The notes under the pieces were generated by a model. It was not told where the DNA came from. It worked only from the letters and a program-made list of their open reading frames with translations, and did no database searches. From assembly GCA_046331245.1 (NCBI GenBank), contig JAXLRH010000001.1, positions 248,001-312,000 on the forward strand: a stretch of 64,000 nucleotides of DNA, read 5' to 3'. Numbering within the stretch: position 1 is the stretch's first letter; each line of letters opens with the position of its first letter. Position numbers and translations under genes: made by a program. This document shows, one piece after another, positions 58,201 to 64,000 of the stretch. The stretch is from SSF14 sp046331245 (GTDB lineage: Bacteria > Actinomycetota > Acidimicrobiia > Acidimicrobiales > Microtrichaceae).

Positions 58201-58666
58201 CTCGGCGGGCCGCCAGCCGGGAGGCCTCACGCCCGTCGAATCCGATGAGGCCGACCACGAAGACGCTGACGGCGATCCAGCTCGCAGCCAGGAGCCAGAC
58301 GCGATCGGCCAGCGCCAGGGCCAGGGTGGACGCAACCAAGCCGTTCGTGGCGGCGAAGAATCGAGGAGCCCGGGCGTCCAGTGCGAGGTATCGACTGGCG
58401 AAGGTGCCGACGATCACCGACATCGCCGTCACGAAGAGCGACACCGCGGCGCCGAGGCGATCGGCGCGGAAGACGGCACCACCGTCGTTGCCGCCGACTC
58501 CGGCGAGCATCCCGACGCAGCACCCGAGAGCGACGACGCCCGCGGCTCGCGAGACGCGCACCGCCAGCGCCGGGTGTGAGCGTCCCAGTATCGCCGTCGC
58601 GACGACTGACGCGACGAGGACCGTGAGGGTGGCGAGAGGCAGCACTGAGGTCATGCAGCGAAGCAT
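55211..58666 (-). CDS. dabA: DabB-DabA fusion, inorganic carbon transporter (frame interrupted near 3' end)
   Basis: A single ORF joins a proton-channel-like membrane half (about 1-500; NuoL/MrpA fold with 12-14 helices, LLHAGVVNGSALLLIR-like and HMMAHGMFKASLFLGAGSG) to a DUF2309/DabA half. The DabA zinc-site residues are visible: FCIDPRSEG (Cys near 837 and Asp two residues later), LCGHGSHHVNN (His near 1011) and CGACGGRPG. DabAB complexes accumulate bicarbonate or CO2 at the membrane and normally come as two genes. The ORF ends early at 55211, and the remaining ~190 residues are in another frame. Start choice: ATG at 58666 or 58654; neither has a ribosome binding site. Confidence 0.82.
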   Translation of the reverse strand: MLRCMTSVLPLATLTVLVASVVATAILGRSHPALAVRVSRAAGVVALGCCVGMLAGVGGNDGGAVFRADRLGAAVSLFVTAMSVIVGTFASRYLALDARAPRFFAATNGLVASTLALALADRVWLLAASWIAVSVFVVGLIGFDGREASRLAARRARRAFLVGDLAVVIACAVAGARAGFGATLADVARAVGDSSGWIAVLVGSAVLVAAAARSAQVPFSGWLISTVAAPTPVSAMLHAGVVNGSALLLIRSAPVLTASTPVTAVMVAVSIAGVVGGMAIGRTRPDVKSGLAWTTVAQMGFMTLQCALGLPGMAVVHMMAHGMFKASLFLGAGSGLEGAGSHRHPATAGRGAGSVLGATGAAAAVVASVLALVRPEYLDHPAALVPVAFAVATLAYCFAQWTSRAASTKAVDRVLPLLVVWVGFAGLALLSSTVDHWLTGAAIPVPAGARWFGAVAVAAVGIAWLAGAVGTTRAPRLAARAWMWLAVPALPPVSITGAREVPVDRPGSSSDTARRARLRSTVERAAESVPGWQPLETFVAMNPIGDLESMPIEAAASRAAGELGLRSELDEESYRAIYRSGRITPEDLNAAIREHLVSVGDGSTPSVASFDQVRSEMLTATAVALPAEAPILLSEWHDRAVETRWADRLDELAAWWCAAYLSDHPAWPMPMRDLGLGGAWRALAPHDGRLARLHGEAFANVMATLPERDDDAVMQLLVDLGVDRPDHEAYLRRHLTRLHGWAGALIARQGSTGDDVVAYLMIRLSIEAAMLANTLDRKAARACRDTWGGQPADDPSSWRLAVWRDAYERGIRDHVLSATSDHSPGAPARVAAQAVFCIDPRSEGMRRHLEAQGPFETIGYAGFFGLPIGVVDLDRHDAVASCPVILEPTATAVEVDESPLATTRARRIEIDHTAHRVFSAVKRSTAGPFALAESFGWMSGVWMAARTLAPGATAALTARARRRVVPEPATAVRPLAGAWWTPEQEVEVAASILRTTGLDRAPAPLVLLCGHGSHHVNNLHKSTLQCGACGGRPGANNARVAARLLNDPAVRLGLREHGIVVADTTWFVAGEHDTTSDRVRILDRDDVPAARRAELDEFEARLEVASRRLREERMAQLPGTVGRTASEFHAADRGSDWAQVAPSSGCSAMRR

Positions 58667-58670
58667 AACT

Positions 58671-58759
58671 CGCGAAGTCCAATTCGGCAATCAAATTTCG
58701 CGTCTCCTAACAACCGCAGTTGGATCTGCGAAATGAGATGCGTATATGATGGGCGGATC
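58671..58759. promoter_or_regulatory. Divergent dab/purK intergenic region with inverted repeats
   Basis: Between the divergent dab and purK genes lie CGCGAA (58671-58676) and TTCGCG (58697-58702), which can pair across 20 nt. A further GCGAA follows shortly before purK. TATGAT (58745-58750) is 9 nt before the purK ATG. The AT-rich centre is unusual for this genome. It is a likely shared promoter-operator region. Confidence 0.45.
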
Positions 58760-59911
58760 ATGGACGCAGCACACCGGGTCGGGATCGTCGGCGGGGGCCA
58801 ATTGGCACGGATGACCGGGCTCGCCGCAGCCCGTCTCGGCGTCGAGATCGTCGTGCTCGACCCCGACCCTCACTGCCCCGCCGGAGCGGCCGGCGCCGAG
58901 GTGCTCGTCGGCGATCCGGCGGACTTCGATCTCCTCCGGCAGCTCGCGTCGCGCACCGACGTGCTCACCCTCGACCACGAGAACGTGTCGGTCGACCACC
59001 TAGGGCAGCTTGAGCAGCTCGGCGTCAGAGTCGCGCCCGGCTCGGTCGTTGCGGAGATGGCCATCGACAAGCTCCGGTCCCGCACCCGCTTCCGCGAGGA
59101 GGGGTTCCCGGTTCCGGAGGTCGCCGAGGTGTCGGGCCTCGGCGACGTCGGGGAGTTCGCGGAGCGATTCGGCTGGCCGGTCGTCCTGAAGGCGTCGTCC
59201 GGCGGCTACGACGGCCGCGGTGTGGACGTGGTCGCCTCGATCGACGCCGCTCGCGCCGCCCTTCCCGGCTTGGGATCGAAGGTGCACGCCGAGCGCTTCG
59301 TGTCCTTCGACCAGGAGCTGTCGGTGATGGTCGCGCGGCGTCGTGGCGGCGAGGTCGCGGTGTACTCGCCGGTCACCTCCGTGCAGCGCGACGGCATGTG
59401 TGTCGAGGTGGTGTGTCCAGCCCTCGTGCCGGCGACCGTTCGACAGGCGGCATGCGACCTCGCGACCGACCTCGCCGAGCGCTTCGACCTGGTCGGGGTG
59501 ATGGCCGTCGAGCTCTTCGTGGTCGGCGACGACCTGATCGTCAACGAGATCGCGACCCGACCCCACAACAGCGCCCACCACACGATCGAGGCCTGCGAGA
59601 CGTCGCAGTTCGAGCAGCATCTTCGGGCGATCCTCGACCTCCCACTCGGCAGCACGGCGATGAGGTCGCCGGCGGCGGCGATGGTCAACGTGGTCGGACG
59701 CGACGACGGCGAGCCCGTTGCAGCCCATCTCGCCGACGCCGCGAGCGTGCACGGGGCGTCCATCCACCTCTACGGCAAGGCCGACCGGCCCGGCCGCAAA
59801 CTCGGCCACGTCACCGCAGTGGCCGCGACGATCGACGACGCGCGCTCCATCGCCCAGCGGGCGGCGCGTCGATTGAACGGAACGACCGGCGATCAGGAGG
59901 AGTCAGCGTGA
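58760..59911 (+). CDS. purK: N5-carboxyaminoimidazole ribonucleotide synthase PurK
   Basis: A 383-aa ATP-grasp enzyme that carboxylates AIR with bicarbonate and ATP. Key parts are GIVGGGQLARM (N-terminal), LTLDHENVSVDHL, WPVVLKASSGGYDGRGVDVV (ATP-grasp), FVSFDQELSVMVAR and NEIATRPHNSAHHTIEAC. ATG at 58760 places the nucleotide loop correctly; an upstream ATG overlaps the -10. purE follows with overlap. Its use of bicarbonate is the only metabolic link to the neighbouring Dab gene. Confidence 0.96.
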   Translation: MDAAHRVGIVGGGQLARMTGLAAARLGVEIVVLDPDPHCPAGAAGAEVLVGDPADFDLLRQLASRTDVLTLDHENVSVDHLGQLEQLGVRVAPGSVVAEMAIDKLRSRTRFREEGFPVPEVAEVSGLGDVGEFAERFGWPVVLKASSGGYDGRGVDVVASIDAARAALPGLGSKVHAERFVSFDQELSVMVARRRGGEVAVYSPVTSVQRDGMCVEVVCPALVPATVRQAACDLATDLAERFDLVGVMAVELFVVGDDLIVNEIATRPHNSAHHTIEACETSQFEQHLRAILDLPLGSTAMRSPAAAMVNVVGRDDGEPVAAHLADAASVHGASIHLYGKADRPGRKLGHVTAVAATIDDARSIAQRAARRLNGTTGDQEESA

Positions 59912-60414
59912 GCAGTAGTCCAGTGGTGGGAGTGGTGATGGGGAGCGCGTCGGACCTCGATGTCATGCAGCCCGCTGCCGAGGAGCTGGATCGCCTGGGG
60001 ATCTCCCACGAGATCCGCGTGATCTCGGCGCATCGGACGCCGCACGGCATGATCGCGTACGCGGAGGAGGCCGCCGGCCGGGGCCTGAAGGTGATCATCG
60101 CCGGGGCCGGTGGCGCCGCGCACCTTCCGGGCATGCTCGCTGCGGTCACCGATCTTCCGGTGATCGGGGTTCCGGTGCCGCTCCGACACCTCGACGGCCT
60201 CGACTCGCTCCTGTCGATCGTCCAGATGCCGGCCGGGGTTCCGGTGGCGACCGTCGGCATCGGTGGAGCGAAGAACGCGGCGGCGCTCGCGGCGCGGGTG
60301 CTCGGGTTGAGCGACGCCGGCGTCGCCGAGCGGGTCGCGGAGGAGCGACTCCAGCGGGTGCAGCACGCCACGGCCCAGGACGAGGCCGTTCGATCGGGAG
60401 TCGATCCGAGGTGA
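59908..60414 (+). CDS. purE: N5-carboxyaminoimidazole ribonucleotide mutase PurE
   Basis: A 168-aa enzyme converting N5-CAIR to CAIR in purine synthesis. Motifs: VVGVVMGSASDLDVM, RVISAHRTPHGM, IAGAGGAAHLPGMLAA and GVPVPLRHLDGLDSLLSIVQMPAGVPVATV. GTG overlaps the purK stop (GTGA). fabI overlaps its 3' end in turn. Confidence 0.96.
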   Translation: MSSSPVVGVVMGSASDLDVMQPAAEELDRLGISHEIRVISAHRTPHGMIAYAEEAAGRGLKVIIAGAGGAAHLPGMLAAVTDLPVIGVPVPLRHLDGLDSLLSIVQMPAGVPVATVGIGGAKNAAALAARVLGLSDAGVAERVAEERLQRVQHATAQDEAVRSGVDPR

Positions 60415-61190
60415 GCCTCCTCGAAGGGAAGCGCCTGCTGATCACCGGAGTCGTGACGGCCGATTCGATCGCGGCAGCGGTCGCCGCTGCGGCGATCGAG
60501 GGCGGCGCCGAGGTCGTCCTGACCTCGTTCGAGCGGGACATGGCCCGCACCCTGGAGGTCGCCGACCAGCTCCCCGTCGCCGTGGACGTCCTCGAGCTGG
60601 ACGTGACCGACGCGGATCACTTCCGACGCCTCACGGCCGAGCTCCGGTCCCGGTGGGACGCGCTCGACGGCGTGCTGCACGCCGTGGCGTTCGCCCCGCG
60701 CCCGGCGCTCGCCGGCGACTTCGTGAGCGCCGACGCGACATCGGTCCAACGGGCGTTCCACACGTCGGCCTTCTCGTTTGCCTCCCTTGCCGGAGTGCTG
60801 CGCGACCTCGCTCCGGCGTCCGGTGGTTCGATCGTCGGGTTGGACTTCGACGCCGCCGGGGCGTGGCCCGTCTACAACTGGATGGGCGTCTGCAAGTCGG
60901 CGCTGGAGGCGACGAGTCGATACGTCGCCCGCGATCTCGGGGCCCAGGGCATCCGGAGCAACCTCGTCGCCGCCGGCCCGTTGCAGACCCGCGCCGCCGG
61001 CGGCATTCCCGACTTCGAGCGCCTGACGGACGCGTGGACGGCGCGCTCGCCGCTCCCGTGGGACACGCGCGATCCCGCACCGGTTGCAGACGCGGTGTGC
61101 TTCCTGCTGTCCGATCTCGCTCGCGCCGTCACCGGTGAGATCCTGCACGTCGACGGCGGCTATCACGCGATGGCGTCGGCGCTCCGCTGA
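60411..61190 (+). CDS. fabI: Enoyl-ACP reductase (FabI/InhA-like)
   Basis: A 259-aa short-chain reductase reducing enoyl-ACP. It has GKRLLITGVVTADSIA (nucleotide site with the FabI-type loop), SVQRAFHTSAFSF and the catalytic VYNWMGVCKSALEATSRY (Tyr-x6-Lys), followed by NLVAAGPLQT and IPDFE. The W-M-G-x-x-K arrangement is close to actinobacterial InhA. GTG overlaps the purE stop, so it forms a purK-purE-fabI run. Confidence 0.92.
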   Translation: MSLLEGKRLLITGVVTADSIAAAVAAAAIEGGAEVVLTSFERDMARTLEVADQLPVAVDVLELDVTDADHFRRLTAELRSRWDALDGVLHAVAFAPRPALAGDFVSADATSVQRAFHTSAFSFASLAGVLRDLAPASGGSIVGLDFDAAGAWPVYNWMGVCKSALEATSRYVARDLGAQGIRSNLVAAGPLQTRAAGGIPDFERLTDAWTARSPLPWDTRDPAPVADAVCFLLSDLARAVTGEILHVDGGYHAMASALR

Positions 61191-61293
61191 GATCGGTGCG
61201 ACACCGGTGCGACACCCACGTTGCGCGATGCCCGAGTTACGATTCGTGAGTTCACTCTCGTGAGGTGAGCGGAGGTGAGCAGAGGTGGTCGGA

Positions 61294-61611
61294 ATGTCCG
61301 AGAAGGGATCGCGGTCGGGATGGACGTTCCTGACGAACCACGCGCACGTCCTGGTCTGCATCGCCGAGGAGCCGGACGTCCGCGGTCGTGACATCGCGGA
61401 GCGGGTTGGGATCACCGAGCGTGCGGCGCAGGTGATCGTCGCCGATCTCGTGGCCGACGGCTACGTCAGCCGGATCAAGGAGGGCCGCCGGAACCGCTAC
61501 GAGATCCATCCGGACGAGCCGCTGCGCCATCCGTTGGAGCACGACCACACCGTGGGCGAACTCCTCGTCACGCTGGGTCGGTTGAGCGCTCAGAAGCGGC
61601 GACGCGTGTGA
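61294..61611 (+). CDS. Winged-helix DNA-binding protein
   Basis: A 105-aa protein of the ArsR/MarR-like winged-helix type: HVLVCIAEEPDVRGRDIAERVGITERAAQVIVADLVADGYVSRIKEGRRNRYEIH shows the helix-turn-helix and wing. ATG at 61294 is preferred for the AGAGG about 8 nt upstream; a GTG three codons earlier is an alternative. It has no operon partner. Role unknown. Upstream, GGTGCGACACC occurs twice near 61195-61215. Confidence 0.8.
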   Translation: MSEKGSRSGWTFLTNHAHVLVCIAEEPDVRGRDIAERVGITERAAQVIVADLVADGYVSRIKEGRRNRYEIHPDEPLRHPLEHDHTVGELLVTLGRLSAQKRRRV

Positions 61612-62100
61612 GCTCGGCGTTGCGATCGGTCGACATCTGATCGGCCGAGGCGATCCGCCTCCGCCCGCCTTCCCACGCTGCTTCCGCGAGCAGCGCGCAC
61701 CCGATGCCGATCGCGCTCCCGCCGATGGTGTCGGTGGCCCAGTGCACCGACAGGTAGGTGCGCGACCAGGACATGACGGTGGCGAGCACCGTGGCGGCGA
61801 CGATCCAGTGCCACCGGCGGCGGCCCCGATCGTCGCAGATCGCTGCGTTGGTGAGCCCCCGCGCCATCAGGCCAAGCACCTCGAGCTCACGGGGCGTGAG
61901 GTGCTCGAGGCCGCCCGGTCCGCTCCGGCCGGCGACGGTCGTCGCGAGCGCCAGATGTTCGAGGACGAGTGCGGCCTGGCCGCAGTAGCCGTCGAGGAGT
62001 TGGGCCTCGTGGCGCGACAACGGCTCGGCCCGCTCGATCGTCACCACGCCGAGCGAGTCGGCACCGACGCCGATGCTCCGGTCGGCCCGCTCGCCGTGGC
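61568..62100 (-). pseudogene. Chimeric remnant: LuxR regulator (GAF + HTH) joined to PAP2 phosphatase end
   Basis: The minus-strand reading frame holds the end of a GAF domain (GVVTIERAEPLSRHEAQLLD...), then the first helices of a LuxR HTH (LTPRELEVLGLMARGLTNAAI). It switches abruptly to the final part of a PAP2 phosphatase (WHWIVAATVLATVMSWSRTYLSVH-ATDTIGG, containing the SRxxxxxHxxxD motif). Neither half is complete. A deletion between a regulator gene and a phosphatase gene is the simplest explanation. The 3' end overlaps the convergent winged-helix gene by 44 nt. Confidence 0.65.
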
Positions 62101-62175
62101 CGTCAACGTGCTGCTCGTGCTCGCGCTGGGAACGGTTGCCTGGAGGGTCCGCCCACGGTGGTAGGAGTGGGGCGC

Positions 62176-62601
62176 ATGAGCTACGTCGCCGATCCCCGTG
62201 TCGATGCGTACATCGACTCGTTGCCCGAGTGGCAGCAGGCCGTGTGTCACGAGATTCGCGCCATCGTGCACGCGGCCGACCCCGAGGTGGTCGAGACCAT
62301 CAAGCGCACCCGCCAGCCGTACTTCGTGCTCCAGGGCAACATCTGCGCGCTGCTTGCGACGAAGGATCACGTGAACGTGTTCATCTACGACGGCGGCATC
62401 GTGCCCGACCCCGAGGGCATCGTCACGGGCGGCCACGACAACGCGACGGCACGGACCATCGCGTTCTACGAGGGCGACGTGGTGAACTCCGCAGCGGTCG
62501 CGGCGATGTTCTCGCAGATCATCGCCGACAACCGTGCCGGCGGGTGGCGCAAGCTCAAGGCCGGGCGAGATGCACCCGGACGGAAGGCGCCGGGAAGCTA
62601 G
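62176..62601 (+). CDS. DUF1801 family protein
   Basis: A 141-aa soluble protein. The pattern VDAYIDSLPEWQQAVCHEIRAIVHAADPEVVETIKR and the late HVNVFIYDG and NSAAVAAMFSQIIADNRAGGWRKLK are typical of DUF1801/YdhG-like small proteins. AGGAG is 8-9 nt before the ATG. No function is known. Confidence 0.82.
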   Translation: MSYVADPRVDAYIDSLPEWQQAVCHEIRAIVHAADPEVVETIKRTRQPYFVLQGNICALLATKDHVNVFIYDGGIVPDPEGIVTGGHDNATARTIAFYEGDVVNSAAVAAMFSQIIADNRAGGWRKLKAGRDAPGRKAPGS

Positions 62602-62617
62602 CGACGATCCGGCCGGC

Positions 62618-63430
62618 TCAGACGGCGACGTCTCCGCCGTCGACCAGCAACGAGCTGCCGGTCATGAACACGGCGAGGTCGCTCGCCGCGAACAGGACGG
62701 CACGTGCGACGTCGTCGGCGACGCCGACTCTCCCGAGGGGGAGCCGCTGTGCGTACGTGTCGATCATGTCGCCCATGCCGGCGGCGCGGAACGCCTCCCG
62801 GCCGGCCTCGATGCCGGGCGTCTCGATGAGCGTGGGGGAGACGGCAAGCGCCCGGATGCCGTGCGGGCCGAGCTCGACGGCGAGGCTCTTGGTGAGCCCG
62901 AGTACGGCGTGCTTCGACGACACGTAGTGGGCGACGCCGGGGCCTGCCGCCTGGTAGCCGGCCGTCGAGGCGATGTTGACGATCACTCCGCCGTGACCGG
63001 CGGCGATCATCCGCGAGGCCGCCTCGCGCGCGCCGATGAACGAGCCGCGGAGGTTGACGTCGAGCACCCAGTCCCAGGCGTCGTTCGTGAGGTCGAGCAA
63101 CGGGGCGCTCGGATAGATGCCCGCGTTGTTGACCCAGATGTCGAGGCCACCGAGCTCGTCGATCGCGAGGTTCGCGCAGGCGACGATCGACTCCGGGTCG
63201 GCCACGTCGAGGTGCGTTCCGACGACGCGGTGATGCGTGTCGCGGACGATCGAGGCCACGGCCTCGTCGGTGTCGTGCAGATCGGCGACCACCACGGATG
63301 CGCCGGCCTCGGCGAGCCGGCGCGCGACGGCGAGCCCGATGCCGACCGCGGCGCCGGTGACGACGGCGACCTTGCCGTCGAGTGAGAGAAGATCGGTCAG
63401 GCTGCGGTCGCTGACGTCGGGAACGCTCAT
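62618..63430 (-). CDS. Short-chain dehydrogenase/reductase
   Basis: A 270-aa classical SDR: VVTGAAVGIGLAVARRLAEAGA (TGxxxGIG), ADLHDTDEA (cofactor selectivity), NNAGIYP, catalytic Ser in NIASTAGY, and YVSSKHAVLG (Tyr-x3-Lys). The substrate is unknown. GAGGAGG lies close before the ATG. It is divergent from the acetyl-CoA synthetase gene. Confidence 0.9.
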   Translation of the reverse strand: MSVPDVSDRSLTDLLSLDGKVAVVTGAAVGIGLAVARRLAEAGASVVVADLHDTDEAVASIVRDTHHRVVGTHLDVADPESIVACANLAIDELGGLDIWVNNAGIYPSAPLLDLTNDAWDWVLDVNLRGSFIGAREAASRMIAAGHGGVIVNIASTAGYQAAGPGVAHYVSSKHAVLGLTKSLAVELGPHGIRALAVSPTLIETPGIEAGREAFRAAGMGDMIDTYAQRLPLGRVGVADDVARAVLFAASDLAVFMTGSSLLVDGGDVAV

Positions 63431-63603
63431 CGCTCCTCCTCGAAAGGTGCGGCCGCGGGTTGGGCGGCGGGTGTACCACTCCACGATCCGCCCCGGCCGG
63501 GCCGACGGGGAAGGGGCAAAGGTCCTGACCCTCCGCCCGGCGTGCCCGGTTTGGGACGTCGGACCCTGGCGCGCCGAGGCGGTGCAGGCCGACGATCAGG
63601 ACG

Positions 63604-64000
63604 ATGGACTACGAGGCAACCCTTCGGTCGTTCTCCTGGGACGACGCGGCCGCAGCGCTCGACGGGCTCCCCGGCGGCCGCGGCCTCAACATCGCGCACG
63701 AGGCGGTGGACCGCCACGCGACGGGGGAGCGCGCGGCGCACGTAGCGCTGCGGTTCCTCCACCAGGGCGAGGCGCCGCACGACGTCACCTATGCCGCGCT
63801 CGCCGCGCTCACCAACCGGTTCGCCAACGTGCTCGGGCAGCTCGGCGTGTCCCGGGGCGACCGCGTGTTCAGCCTGTGCGGGCGCGTGCCGGAGCTGTAC
63901 GTCAGCGCGCTGGGAACGCTGAAGGCGGGCGCCGTGTTCTGCCCGCTGTACTCGGCGTTCGGTCCGGATCCGATCCGTCAGCGGCTCGACCGCGGCGACG
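63604..64000 (+). CDS. Acetyl-CoA synthetase-like AMP-binding enzyme (3' truncated)
   Basis: The last 397 nt of the window begin a large AMP-forming acyl-CoA synthetase, in frame to the edge. Visible are LNIAHEAVDRHATGE, VALRFLHQGE, DVTYAALAALTNRFANVLGQLGVSRGDRVF and the start of the nucleotide-binding region LGTLKAGAVFCPLYSAFGPDPIRQRL. AGGACG precedes the ATG. The pattern is that of acetyl-CoA synthetase (AcsA). Confidence 0.85.
   Translation, partial: MDYEATLRSFSWDDAAAALDGLPGGRGLNIAHEAVDRHATGERAAHVALRFLHQGEAPHDVTYAALAALTNRFANVLGQLGVSRGDRVFSLCGRVPELYVSALGTLKAGAVFCPLYSAFGPDPIRQRLDRGD

Overview
The window is uniformly GC-rich (about 70%) and densely coded on both strands. It looks like the chromosome of a free-living, aerobic actinobacterium, most likely of class Acidimicrobiia (Ilumatobacter-like). 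This rests on gene content: a WhiB7-type regulator, Orn, a DUF2017-ClpS pair, DUF3097, DUF2510, an InhA-like FabI and a caa3 oxidase. Class-level placement is inference. No prophage, insertion sequence or CRISPR array was found.

Layout. 1-2.1 kb: end of kdpD plus kdpE (K+ sensing). 2.1-3.9 kb: a 29-codon membrane ORF and two exported pentapeptide-repeat proteins. 4-6.2 kb: tRNA-Phe, tRNA-Asp and tRNA-Glu around a translationally coupled trio (secreted protein, 44-aa membrane miniprotein, GNAT with an ACP-like N-terminus). 6.3-10.9 kb: a metallopeptidase, Kup, DUF2017 and ClpS. 10.9-20.5 kb: the respiratory block, with ctaA and ctaB divergent, then a Cox1/Cox3-like pair lacking the metal ligands, a membrane protein, and ctaC-ctaD-ctaE-ctaF of a caa3 oxidase. 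20.5-23.8 kb: a tandem 72-bp repeat, an ABC exporter with a HAD phosphatase, and a lipoprotein. 23.8-28.0 kb: serS, pdxH, then a TlpA-CcdA-LCIB-type carbonic anhydrase operon. 28.0-29.0 kb: whiB7 with a long structured leader. 29-38.2 kb: MBL hydrolase, orn, dut, a phosphoesterase and a catabolic set (nitroreductases, flavin monooxygenase, PLP lyase, enoyl-CoA hydratase, acyl-CoA dehydrogenase). 38.3-44.8 kb: a frameshifted FemAB-GT4 fusion, DUF2085-like, DUF3097, yaaA, small proteins and an MFS transporter. 44.8-48 kb: an RHH regulator with an operator array, a DUF4097 protein and a DrrAB-like ABC exporter. 48-52.6 kb: secreted proteins, an XRE-nucleotidyltransferase toxin-antitoxin-like pair, a STAS protein and a GDSL lipoprotein. 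52.7-54.6 kb: tRNA-Ser, a degenerate tRNA-Ser-like locus, a MarR-oxidoreductase operon and tRNA-Lys. 54.6-58.7 kb: a fused DabB-DabA inorganic-carbon transporter with a frameshift near its C-terminus. 58.7-64 kb: purK-purE-fabI, a winged-HTH protein, a LuxR/PAP2 chimeric remnant, DUF1801, an SDR and the start of an acetyl-CoA synthetase.

Three themes stand out. (1) Inorganic carbon: a LCIB-type carbonic anhydrase and a DabB-DabA fusion lie about 29 kb apart. (2) Respiration: the oxidase operon opens with subunits that look like a non-catalytic copy of the oxidase core. (3) Expression: at least fifteen genes start 6-8 nt after a TANNNT hexamer with no ribosome binding site, pointing to widespread leaderless transcripts; several start sites below were chosen on that basis. 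Two single-base frameshifts (FemAB-GT4 and DabA) may be sequencing errors or real lesions. Assignments come from reading translated sequence and recalled family motifs; no database search was possible.
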